Below, one piece after another: positions 1-6,579 of a stretch of 8,530 nt of DNA. Origin of the DNA: Bacteroidales bacterium. Lineage in GTDB: Bacteria; Bacteroidota; Bacteroidia; Bacteroidales; NBLH01. The notes beneath the pieces are model-generated. The model saw nothing but the letters and a program-made list of their open reading frames with translations, made no database searches and was not told where the DNA came from. The stretch is from contig JALSLF010000520.1 in the NCBI GenBank assembly GCA_026988445.1, positions 1 through 8,530 of the forward strand, read 5' to 3'. The first letter of the stretch is position 1. Every line of letters starts with the position of its first letter. The translations under genes were made by a program, and so were the position numbers.

Positions 1-48
1 CGAATCATTACAAAATTAAAGGTAAAAGATTTTGATCCGGAAAAATAG
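1..48 (+). CDS. C-terminal tail of an upstream gene (partial)
   Basis: Reading from base 1 gives an open frame of 15 codons (RIITKLKVKDFDPEK) closed by TAG at 46-48. The composition looks like a real protein end, and a terminator-like hairpin begins within ten bases of the stop, which fits a gene end. The fragment is too short to identify the family. The frame could also be open by chance. Confidence 0.4.
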   Translation, partial: RIITKLKVKDFDPEK

Positions 49-56
49 TTCTTGTA

Positions 57-84
57 AAAAACACAAACTTTGCTTTGTCTTTTT
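57..84 (+). terminator. Terminator-like A/T hairpin after the upstream gene
   Basis: ACAAA (63-67) pairs with TTTGT (74-78) around a six-base loop. Beyond a single C-C mismatch, five A residues (57-61) pair with five T residues (80-84). The T tract lies on the 3' side, as in an intrinsic terminator that would also work in the opposite direction. The stem is weak in G+C, so this is a suggestion based on its shape and its place just after the stop codon at 48. Confidence 0.4.
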
Positions 85-246
85 AACCTAAATTGAGTGG
101 TTATGCACAAAAAAGCACCAAGGTACGATATTTAATAGTTTAGAGAGAAGCAAGTATACCCTTTGGTATTTGTGTCTTTTTTCTATAAATATCTCTAAAT
201 CAAAACATTAGAGCTTATCAAGGTAGGTGATCGCTCAATTTAGGTT
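85..246. repeat. Segment bounded by perfect 13-bp inverted repeats
   Basis: AACCTAAATTGAG at 85-97 is the exact reverse complement of CTCAATTTAGGTT at 234-246. The right arm overlaps the first bases of the large direct repeat. A second imperfect inverted pair lies inside: ACCAAGGTA at 117-125 against TACCCTTTGGT at 157-167, with a two-base bulge. No ORF of useful length lies between the arms. It could be a remnant of a small non-autonomous element, a long-range stem, or an inverted partial copy of the neighbouring repeat family. Confidence 0.45.
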
Positions 247-302
247 TAATACTAAAAAAATTTACCACAGGCTAGCTTAGTGTTCTTAGCGTTAAGAAAC
301 AA

Positions 303-319
303 AAACATCGAAGATGTTT
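303..319. repeat. Hairpin of half-unit A, copy 1
   Basis: AAACATC (303-309) and GATGTTT (313-319) are perfect inverted arms around GAA. The same hairpin recurs unchanged at 505-521 in copy 2. The matching hairpin of half-unit B (400-415 and 603-618) reads AAATATC-AA-GATATTT, with a C:G pair replaced by T:A. If B folds as a hairpin, its innermost C:G pair must open to leave a four-base loop. Preserved pairing despite sequence change suggests that the fold, not the exact sequence, is kept. Confidence 0.6.
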
Positions 320-399
320 AAAATATCTGTGAAAATCCGTGAAAATCTGCGGATTATACATTTACCGCAGGTAAACTAAGTGTACTTCCAGTTAATACA

Positions 400-415
400 A
401 AATATCAAGATATTT
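400..415. repeat. Hairpin of half-unit B, copy 1
   Basis: The arms AAATATC (400-406) and GATATTT (409-415) are separated by two bases; practically this is a six-pair A/T stem with a CAAG loop. It is weak thermodynamically. It sits at the same relative place in its half-unit as the A hairpin at 303-319 and is repeated exactly at 603-618. Confidence 0.5.
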
Positions 416-438
416 AAAAGATGCCTGACGATTACCTA

Positions 439-637
439 AATTTAGGTTTAATACTAAAAAATTTTATCGCAGGCAAGCTTAGTGTTCTTAGCGCTTAGAT
501 ACAAAAACATCGAAGATGTTTAAAATATCTGTGAAAATCCGTGAAAATCTGCGGATTATACATTTACCGCAGGTAAACTAAGTGTACTTACCGGTTAATA
601 CAAAATATCAAGATATTTAAAAGATGCCTGACGATTA
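439..637. repeat. Large direct repeat, copy 2 (~199 bp)
   Basis: This copy follows the first after only four bases (435-438) with a period of 202-203. Half-unit A lies at 463-525 and half-unit B at 563-622. The junction forms the palindrome CCTAAATTTAGG (435-446). It differs from copy 1 by a one-base insertion near 590 and about eight substitutions, mostly in the first third. The high identity of a non-coding stretch suggests a fairly recent tandem duplication or ongoing homogenisation. Confidence 0.9.
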
Positions 638-691
638 ATTTAAACCCAATTTATATTTTTCCGGTAAAATAGTGATAGAACCAAAATAAAA

Positions 692-732
692 ACCAAGGTA
701 TTAAAGTAGCTAATCGTTTAATTTAGCTTAAA
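692..732. repeat. Diverged relative of the 217-249 segment
   Basis: ACCAAGGTA at 692-700 is identical to 117-125 and differs by one base from 217-225. Shortly after it, 706-732 aligns without gaps to 223-249 at about 21 of 27 positions, sharing the core AATTTAG. The repeat family therefore extends on both sides of the two large copies, as older and more decayed pieces. No gene is seen in this stretch. Confidence 0.4.
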
Positions 733-787
733 AACAATTTTCCTTGTAATTTATAGGTGTATAAGATTAAAGTACAAATACTTTTTA

Positions 788-795
788 TATTTTTG
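788..795 (+). promoter_or_regulatory. Candidate Bacteroidota -7 box for valS
   Basis: TATTTTTG at 788-795 fits the TAnnTTTG -7 consensus of the Bacteroidota primary sigma factor and lies 36 bases before the valS ATG. No convincing TTTG-like -33 element is seen at the expected distance; the nearest TTG (744-746) is too far. The region is very AT-rich, so a chance match is possible. Confidence 0.4.
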
Positions 796-831
796 CGCTT
801 TAGTTTAAATATTAAAAAAATTTAATACACT

Positions 832-3462
832 ATGACAAAGGAAATTCCTTCGCAATATAATCCGCAAAACACGGAAGATAAATGGTATAAATATTGGTTA
901 GACAACAAATTATTTAAGTCCGTTCCTGATGATAGAGAACCCTACACCATAGTAATACCGCCGCCAAATGTTACCGGTGTTTTGCACATGGGGCACATGC
1001 TCAACAATACTATTCAAGATATTCTTATCCGCCGTGCACGTATGCTGGGGAAAAATGCTTGTTGGGTGCCGGGTACCGACCATGCCTCTATTGCAACCGA
1101 AGCAAAAGTTGTTGCCAAACTAAAAGCCGAAGGAATTGATAAAAATTCGCTTTCGCGCGATGAATTTTTAAAGCATGCTTGGGAATGGAAAGAAAAACAT
1201 GGTGGAATCATTCTTGAACAATTAAAAAAACTCGGAGCCTCTTGCGATTGGGACAGAACCCGTTTCACAATGGACAAAGAACTTTACGATAGTGTAATTA
1301 AAGTTTTTGTTGATTTATATAATAAAGGTAAGATTTATCGCGGAATTAGAATGATAAATTGGGACCCGAGTGCTAAAACAGCAGTTTCGGATGAAGAGGT
1401 AATTTATAAAGAACTAAATTCAAAACTTTATTATCTGAAATATCAAGTAGAAGGTGAAAATGAATATATTACCATTGCTACAACACGCCCCGAGACAATA
1501 TTAGGTGATACAGCGGTTTGTGTACATCCTGAAGATGAACGATTTGCAAAATTTAAAGGCAAAAAAGTAATCGTACCTTTGGTAAACCGCCCCGTACCGG
1601 TTATTCAAGACGAATACGTAGATAGAGAATTTGGTACAGGTGCATTAAAAATTACCCCTGCGCATGATATTCACGATTATGAAATCGGTCAAAAATATAA
1701 TCTGCCGAGCATTGATATTTTTAATGACGACGGAACTTTAAGCGAGGCTGCACAACTCTACATCGGTAAAGACCGCTTTGAAGTACGAAAACTTATCGCT
1801 AAAGAACTTGAAGAGAAAGGATTTTTAGTCAAAACCGAAGATTATGTAAATAAAGTAGGTTTTTCGGAGCGTACCGATGCCGTAATTGAACCAAAACTAT
1901 CGATGCAATGGTTTTTGAAAATGGGTGAGTTGGTAAAACCGGCTTTGGAAAATGTAATGAACGACAATATTAAATTCTTTCCAAAGAAATTTAAAAATGT
2001 ATATCGCCATTGGATGGAAGGAGTTCGCGATTGGAACATCTCTCGCCAATTATGGTGGGGGCAGCGTATTCCTGCGTTTTATTTACCCGGCAGCAATGAT
2101 TTTGTAGTTGCTGAAAATATGGAAGAGGCAGTTGAATTGGCACGTAAAAAAACCGGAAATGAAAATTTGCAAGCCGAAGATTTACGTCAAGACGAAGATG
2201 TATTGGATACTTGGTTCTCATCTTGGCTTTGGCCAATTTCGGTTTTCAACGGAATTAATCAGCCCGATAATGAGGAAATTAACTATTACTATCCAACCAA
2301 TGATTTAGTTACCGGACATGATATTATCTTTTTCTGGATAGCACGAATGATTATTTCGGGATATGAATATCGAAAGGAAAAACCGTTTAGTAATGTATAT
2401 TTTACCGGAATGGTACGCGATAAGCAGGGTAGAAAAATGTCAAAACAACTTGGCAATTCGCCCGACCCGATTGAATTAATGAAAAAATACGGTGCCGATG
2501 GAGTGCGTATCGGAATGCTTTTATGTTCACCTGCCGGAGGCGATTTATTATACGACGATAAATTACCCGAACAAGGCAGAAATTTTGCAAACAAAATATG
2601 GAATGCATTCCGTTTGGTAAAGCAGTGGGAAGTAAGCAATGAGTTAAAACAACCCGATTCTGCCATTAAAGCAATTAATTGGTTTGAGCATAAATTGAAC
2701 GAAGTACTTGAAACTTTGGATAAACAATTTGCTGATTTTCGTATTTCAGAAGCAGTAATGACCGTTTATACATTTTTTTGGAACGAATTTTCGGCATGGT
2801 ATCTTGAAATGGTAAAACCTGCATATCAAAAACCAATTGATGCAAAAACCTACGAAGCAACTATTCAGTTTTTTGATAAAATACTGCGTATTTTACATCC
2901 TTTTATGCCATTTATTACCGAAGAAATATGGCAGTTACTTGAAGAAAGAAAAGAAGGAGAAAGCATTGTTGTTGCTCAAATGCCTGAAAAAACCGATTAC
3001 AATAAACAGTTGTTAGAAAATTGTGAAACTGTAAAAGAAGTAATTTCAGCCATAAGAAACATAAAAAAAGAAAAAAATATCCCAATGCGGGAAACTGTTG
3101 AATTAAAAGTAAAAGCAGCGAATTATAATCATGAATCCAATTCGATTATTGAAAAGTTGGCGGGTGTTTCAAGCATTGAGGAAGTAAAAGATAAAGTAGA
3201 AGGTGCTGCAAGTTTTATCATAAAATCGGTAGAATATTTTGTGCCGCTGGGTAATTTAATCGATACGGAAGAAGAATTAAAAAAATTGCAAAAAGAACTG
3301 GATTACACCAAAGGCTTTTTAAATTCGGTAATGAAAAAATTGGCAAATGAACGATTTGTTCAAAATGCACCCGAAAAAGTGGTGGCAATGGAACAAAAGA
3401 AAAAAACCGAAGCTGAAACCAAAATAAAAGCATTGGAAGAACAAATTAACTCGTTAAAGTAA
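832..3462 (+). CDS. valS: Valine--tRNA ligase (ValRS)
   Basis: This cytoplasmic class I aminoacyl-tRNA synthetase charges tRNA-Val with valine using ATP and edits misactivated threonine. At 876 residues it is full length for the bacterial family. Visible landmarks are: the HIGH signature as HMGH at residues 52-55 inside PPPNVTGVLHMGHML; GTDHASIAT at 81-89; the editing-domain motif TTRPETILGDTAV near 218-229; the editing-site segment ITPAHDIHDYE with a conserved Asp at about 282; WNISRQLWWGQRIPAF at 401-416; DVLDTWFSS at 456-464; and the KMSKS loop as KMSKQ at 535-539. An anticodon-binding helical domain follows. The last ~70 residues (807-876) form the charged coiled-coil arm typical of ValRS. 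The zinc-knuckle cysteines found after the WGQRIPA segment in some ValRS are absent. The start ATG has an A-rich leader without a Shine-Dalgarno sequence, and residues right after it match family N-termini. It is probably transcribed alone. Confidence 0.98.
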   Translation: MTKEIPSQYNPQNTEDKWYKYWLDNKLFKSVPDDREPYTIVIPPPNVTGVLHMGHMLNNTIQDILIRRARMLGKNACWVPGTDHASIATEAKVVAKLKAEGIDKNSLSRDEFLKHAWEWKEKHGGIILEQLKKLGASCDWDRTRFTMDKELYDSVIKVFVDLYNKGKIYRGIRMINWDPSAKTAVSDEEVIYKELNSKLYYLKYQVEGENEYITIATTRPETILGDTAVCVHPEDERFAKFKGKKVIVPLVNRPVPVIQDEYVDREFGTGALKITPAHDIHDYEIGQKYNLPSIDIFNDDGTLSEAAQLYIGKDRFEVRKLIAKELEEKGFLVKTEDYVNKVGFSERTDAVIEPKLSMQWFLKMGELVKPALENVMNDNIKFFPKKFKNVYRHWMEGVRDWNISRQLWWGQRIPAFYLPGSNDFVVAENMEEAVELARKKTGNENLQAEDLRQDEDVLDTWFSSWLWPISVFNGINQPDNEEINYYYPTNDLVTGHDIIFFWIARMIISGYEYRKEKPFSNVYFTGMVRDKQGRKMSKQLGNSPDPIELMKKYGADGVRIGMLLCSPAGGDLLYDDKLPEQGRNFANKIWNAFRLVKQWEVSNELKQPDSAIKAINWFEHKLNEVLETLDKQFADFRISEAVMTVYTFFWNEFSAWYLEMVKPAYQKPIDAKTYEATIQFFDKILRILHPFMPFITEEIWQLLEERKEGESIVVAQMPEKTDYNKQLLENCETVKEVISAIRNIKKEKNIPMRETVELKVKAANYNHESNSIIEKLAGVSSIEEVKDKVEGAASFIIKSVEYFVPLGNLIDTEEELKKLQKELDYTKGFLNSVMKKLANERFVQNAPEKVVAMEQKKKTEAETKIKALEEQINSLK

Positions 3463-3473
3463 AATAAACTTTT

Positions 3474-3501
3474 AAACGTCCGACAGGGCTTTAAAACGTT
3501 T
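3474..3501 (+). terminator. Possible weak stem-loop after valS
   Basis: AAACGT (3474-3479) is complementary to ACGTTT (3496-3501) across a 16-base loop, 11 bases after the valS stop. A T-rich stretch follows only briefly. The stem is short and the loop large, so its role in termination is uncertain. The palindrome at 3517-3537 is an alternative terminator. Confidence 0.25.
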
Positions 3502-3516
3502 TACTTAGCCTATATA

Positions 3517-3537
3517 ATTAATTATCAGATAATTAAT
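3517..3537. promoter_or_regulatory. Perfect 21-bp palindrome between valS and the membrane-protein gene
   Basis: ATTAATTATC (3517-3526) and GATAATTAAT (3528-3537) are exact reverse complements around a single A. As RNA this gives a nine-pair A/T stem with a CAG loop; as DNA it is a symmetric site of the size bound by dimeric regulators. It starts 54 bases after the valS stop and ends 49 bases before the next start. It could be a terminator or an operator. The sequence does not decide between them. Confidence 0.4.
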
Positions 3538-3586
3538 AAAAAACAACAAAACTTTTGAACATCAGATAAAACTATATTACTAAAAA

Positions 3587-4489
3587 ATGCGCACAGCAAA
3601 CCGGACAAATCATATAAAAGCATACTTTACGGTATTTGAACCCGAATATCCGCCCATGCACAGTTGGTGGTTAAAGTTTGCCATTATGTCTATTTTGTTC
3701 GGGCTGTTTATTATGTATTTTTTTAATAATACAACCATAGCCGGAATTGGCTTTATCATAACCGGTTGGGTATTGTTTGCGGTTTGGGTAAAACCCTATT
3801 TTCGCGGACGTAAAATTTATTCATCGCGCCCAAGCGAAGAAGATATGATAAAATGGCTGATTAACGATTTGAATACCGAAATTAAAGAAACAGCTATTAA
3901 AAAGCTACGCTTAAACATGGGCGCACTGGAATCAAAAAACTTTTTATTAGTACCCTATCCGGTTAACTGGGAAACTCCGGGTATTGAGAAAGAACAAATA
4001 TTAAAACGAGTAACCGAAAGCGGAAAAACGCTTTACTCAATCTGGAATGTGCAAATTATTGCGCTTACGGTAAATTACATTAGTTTTTATACCTGTACTT
4101 ATGATTGGGCAAACAATGTCATCATGCATGAACGCACTAATGAATTTTTTTATGATGATATTTCATCGGTTAAAAATGATGTGGAAATAATTGAACATTA
4201 TTTGGCTGATAAAAATTACACCGGTGAAGAAGGCAGTCAATTACCACCTGATAAACTCACGGCAAATGTTTTTGTAGTAAAAAATATGTCCACCGATACC
4301 CTAAAAGTAATTACCAATATTTTAGAAATGAATATACCCGGAAATTTGGTGGTTGATTTAGAAAAAGCAGTATTGGCATTACGAATAATTTTGCGCAAAC
4401 GGAGGTACGATGAAGACCAAGACCCCATTATTGTAGAACGTAACGAAGAAATAGAAGAACATAAAGAAGAAGAAAACGAAGAAGAATAG
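3587..4489 (+). CDS. Unrecognised protein with two N-terminal membrane helices
   Basis: I do not recognise this 300-residue protein. After a polar N-terminus of about 26 residues, two hydrophobic segments (about 28-47 and 50-68) form a likely membrane hairpin with a very short turn. Basic residues follow (RGRK at 73-76), which by the positive-inside rule places the long remainder in the cytoplasm. The soluble part is mixed alpha/beta. Residues 145-200, including EFFYDDISSVK, resemble the strand pattern of bacterial PH-like membrane-associated domains, but this is only an impression. Residues 255-273 look like an amphipathic helix rich in Arg and Lys. The C-terminus (275-300) is strongly acidic, with a run of Glu. 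There are no catalytic motifs, signal peptide or cysteine pairs. The next gene, rpe, starts 14 bases after the stop, so the two are probably co-transcribed. An in-frame ATG at codon 24 is a possible alternative start; the first ATG is preferred because the preceding A-rich leader resembles the others here. Confidence 0.8.
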   Translation: MRTANRTNHIKAYFTVFEPEYPPMHSWWLKFAIMSILFGLFIMYFFNNTTIAGIGFIITGWVLFAVWVKPYFRGRKIYSSRPSEEDMIKWLINDLNTEIKETAIKKLRLNMGALESKNFLLVPYPVNWETPGIEKEQILKRVTESGKTLYSIWNVQIIALTVNYISFYTCTYDWANNVIMHERTNEFFYDDISSVKNDVEIIEHYLADKNYTGEEGSQLPPDKLTANVFVVKNMSTDTLKVITNILEMNIPGNLVVDLEKAVLALRIILRKRRYDEDQDPIIVERNEEIEEHKEEENEEE

Positions 4490-4503
4490 TTTAATAACAG
4501 AAT

Positions 4504-5166
4504 ATGCAACATTTAATATCCCCATCGTTTTTATCGGCAGATTTTACCAATCTGGAAAAAGAAATTAAACTTATGAATGAGAGTGAAGCCGATTGGTTTC
4601 ATCTCGATATAATGGATGGAGTTTTTGTACCCAACATTACTTTTGGAATGCCGGTAATTAAGCAAATAAAAAAACATGCAGAAAAACCCTTAGATGTTCA
4701 CCTGATGATTGTACAACCCGAACGCTACATCGAAGATTTCAAAAACGCAGGAGCAGATATTCTAACCGTTCATTATGAAGCATGTACACATTTACATCGT
4801 ACGGTTCAACAAATTAAATCATTGGGAATGAAAGTGGGTGTTTCACTTAATCCGCATACACCGGTACATTTATTAGAAGATATTTTACCGGATTTAGATA
4901 TGGTTTTGCTTATGTCGGTAAATCCCGGTTTTGGCGGACAAAAATTTATAGAAAACACCTATAAAAAAATTAATCAGTTAAAAGCACTATCTGAAAAAAT
5001 AAACAAAAACCTGCTGATTGAAATTGATGGCGGAGTAGATGCAAGCAACGCAGAAAAACTAATTGATGCCGGGGCAAATGTTTTGGTTGCCGGTAGTTTT
5101 GTATTTGGCTCTAAAAATCCGGCAGAAACCGTAAAAAAATTGAAAAGTTTAGATTTTATCCACTAA
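4504..5166 (+). CDS. rpe: Ribulose-phosphate 3-epimerase
   Basis: The enzyme interconverts D-ribulose 5-phosphate and D-xylulose 5-phosphate in the pentose phosphate pathway, in the cytoplasm. The 220-residue length is normal for this TIM-barrel family. Metal ligands and catalytic residues are in place: Ser8 in SPSFLSADF, His33 and Asp35 in FHLDIMDGVFVPN, His66 in DVHLM, the phosphate-site segment MSVNPGFGGQ (137-146), and Asp175 in EIDGGV. GSFVFG near 197-202 matches the second phosphate-binding region. The ATG at 4504 puts the first barrel strand (LISPSFLSADF) right at the N-terminus, as in homologues. It lies 14 bases after the membrane-protein gene and converges with mgtE, whose stop is only 23 bases away. 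No clear terminator is visible in that short gap. Confidence 0.97.
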   Translation: MQHLISPSFLSADFTNLEKEIKLMNESEADWFHLDIMDGVFVPNITFGMPVIKQIKKHAEKPLDVHLMIVQPERYIEDFKNAGADILTVHYEACTHLHRTVQQIKSLGMKVGVSLNPHTPVHLLEDILPDLDMVLLMSVNPGFGGQKFIENTYKKINQLKALSEKINKNLLIEIDGGVDASNAEKLIDAGANVLVAGSFVFGSKNPAETVKKLKSLDFIH

Positions 5167-5189
5167 AACAGTTTATTCATTTCCTTAAA

Positions 5190-6551
5190 TCACAACAAAT
5201 TTGAAAAAATTACCTGCGAAATACTCAAATAAATAAATAGTCCGGTAATATCATTTACGGTAGTTATAAAAGGTCCTGTTGCCAAAGCAGGGTCTATTTG
5301 AAATTTATGCAAAGCCAAAGGAACAAAAGTACCGAAAATAGAAGCAAAAACAATTACTAAAATAAGCGCAATACTTACCGAAAGCGATAATGCCAAATTA
5401 TCGTAAAAAACATAACTTAAAGCAAAAATTAATACTGATAGAATTACTCCGTTTAATAAAGCTACAGCTAACTCTTTCAGTAAACGAACAAAAGTACTGT
5501 CTAAACCAGTGTTATGACTAGCCAAAGCCTGCACTATAATTGATGAAGACTGCACGCCTACATTTCCGCCCATGGCAGCTATTAAAGGAATAAAAAATGC
5601 CATAGCTGCAAATTGTGCCAAAGGCTCTTCGTAAATACTGATTACTTTTGCACCTAACATCCCGCCAAATAAACCAATCAACAACCAAGGCAGACGTGCA
5701 CGGGTCAAAACCCAAATTTTATCGCCCGGCTCAACATCCTCGGTAATACCCGAAACCATTTGATAATCTTTTTCGGCTTCTTCTTGCATTACCTCAACAA
5801 TATCGTCAATGGTTATACGCCCTACCAAACGTCCCAAACTGTCCACTACGGGAAGTACAACCAAATCGTATTTACCGGCAATATTAACCACTTCATCCTT
5901 AGGCATATCTTCTTTTACCGATATAATATCCGTATTGGTAATATCGATAATTTTCTTTTTACTGTCTGCAATAATCAAACGTTTCAATGATAATACGCCC
6001 TTTAATACATTGTCATCATCAACTACATAAACAAAGAACACTTCATCAATTTCACCGGCAAGTTTCCTTATCTCTGCAATACATTTTTCAACGGTCCAAT
6101 CCTCTTTTACCGATATAAGCTCTTTTGCCATTAAGCCCCCTGCGGTATCTTCATCGTATTTCAGCAAATCAACAATATCTCCGGCTTGCTCCATATCGTC
6201 AATATGCGACAATACCTCTTCCTGTCGTTCATCGGGCAAATCGGCAATTACATCAGCTGCATCGTCCGAATCCATGTGGTCGATGAATTTTTTGGCAATT
6301 ACCTCACTCGGAAGCACTTTCATGAAGCGTTCACGGTCATCATCTTCCAATTCAGCCAAAACATCGGCAGCTTTATCACCATCTAATAAAAGAAAAAGGA
6401 ATTTGGCTTCATTAATGCTTAAATCATCATAAATTTCGGCAATATCCGCTGCATGAAGATGTTCCATCAGCTCTTTTGCCTTTTTTTCATCTTTATTTTC
6501 AATGATTTGTTTTAATTCTTCGATATATTCTTTGGTAAGTTCAAAATGCAT
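5190..6551 (-). CDS. mgtE: Magnesium transporter/channel MgtE
   Basis: This inner-membrane protein is a Mg2+-gated channel for magnesium uptake. Its 453 residues match the family and show the standard order. An acidic MgtE N-terminal helical domain spans about 10-130, with repeats such as DDAADVIADLPDE. Two CBS domains lie at about 142-203 and 206-262; they sense intracellular Mg2+ in characterised members. A connecting helix leads into a five-helix pore domain from about 285 to 453. Diagnostic pore motifs are MGGNVGVQSS (327-336), DPALATGPF (420-428) and TVNDITG (431-437), whose Asp434 corresponds to the conserved pore aspartate. The ATG at 6549-6551 is the first in frame before the N domain. 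The gap to the upstream Nudix gene is 28 bases, too short for an M-box riboswitch, so it is most likely read from the upstream genes. Regulation by Mg2+ is expected mainly at the protein level. Confidence 0.96.
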   Translation of the reverse strand: MHFELTKEYIEELKQIIENKDEKKAKELMEHLHAADIAEIYDDLSINEAKFLFLLLDGDKAADVLAELEDDDRERFMKVLPSEVIAKKFIDHMDSDDAADVIADLPDERQEEVLSHIDDMEQAGDIVDLLKYDEDTAGGLMAKELISVKEDWTVEKCIAEIRKLAGEIDEVFFVYVVDDDNVLKGVLSLKRLIIADSKKKIIDITNTDIISVKEDMPKDEVVNIAGKYDLVVLPVVDSLGRLVGRITIDDIVEVMQEEAEKDYQMVSGITEDVEPGDKIWVLTRARLPWLLIGLFGGMLGAKVISIYEEPLAQFAAMAFFIPLIAAMGGNVGVQSSSIIVQALASHNTGLDSTFVRLLKELAVALLNGVILSVLIFALSYVFYDNLALSLSVSIALILVIVFASIFGTFVPLALHKFQIDPALATGPFITTVNDITGLFIYLSISQVIFSNLL

Positions 6552-6579
6552 TGCTACAATAAATTTAATTTAACAAAAA

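Larger units (their letters stand above)
237..434. repeat. Large direct repeat, copy 1 (~198 bp)
   Basis: This is the first of two adjacent copies, about 95% identical by eye. Bases 299-387 match 501-589 without a difference, and 391-434 match 594-637 without a difference. The first 62 bases carry about seven substitutions. Within the copy are two related half-units: A at 261-323 and B at 361-419. Both begin TTTACC(A/G)CAGG and end in a hairpin followed by TTTAAAA. Between them lies a 10-bp near-tandem, TCTGTGAAAA then TCCGTGAAAA, at 326-345. No credible coding sequence is present. Confidence 0.9.

Noticed and set aside
314..379. A 21-codon ORF starting ATG in each large repeat (314-379 and 516-581), giving MFKISVKIRE... 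in both
   Set aside because: It spans the hairpin and decamer repeat, lacks any family resemblance, and is identical only because the DNA around it is identical at non-coding positions too. It is very probably a chance frame in a repeat.
237..637. CRISPR array
   Set aside because: Only two long copies exist, directly adjacent, with no unique spacers of 25-40 bases and no cas genes nearby.
49..831. T-box leader before valS
   Set aside because: No T-box consensus or specifier-loop architecture is seen, and T-boxes are mainly a Firmicutes device.
2289..2666. 125-codon minus-strand ORF inside valS
   Set aside because: It is antisense to conserved ValRS sequence including the KMSKQ loop. It has no recognisable domain and is a shadow of the coding strand.
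3573..3580. TATATTAC as -7 box of the membrane-protein gene, with TTTG at 3554-3557
   Set aside because: It misses two bases of TAnnTTTG, the spacing of 15 bases is short, and it lies only six bases before the ATG. It is not strong enough to annotate.
6552..6579. Mg2+ riboswitch (M-box) before mgtE
   Set aside because: Only 28 bases separate the Nudix stop from the mgtE start, far too short for an M-box.
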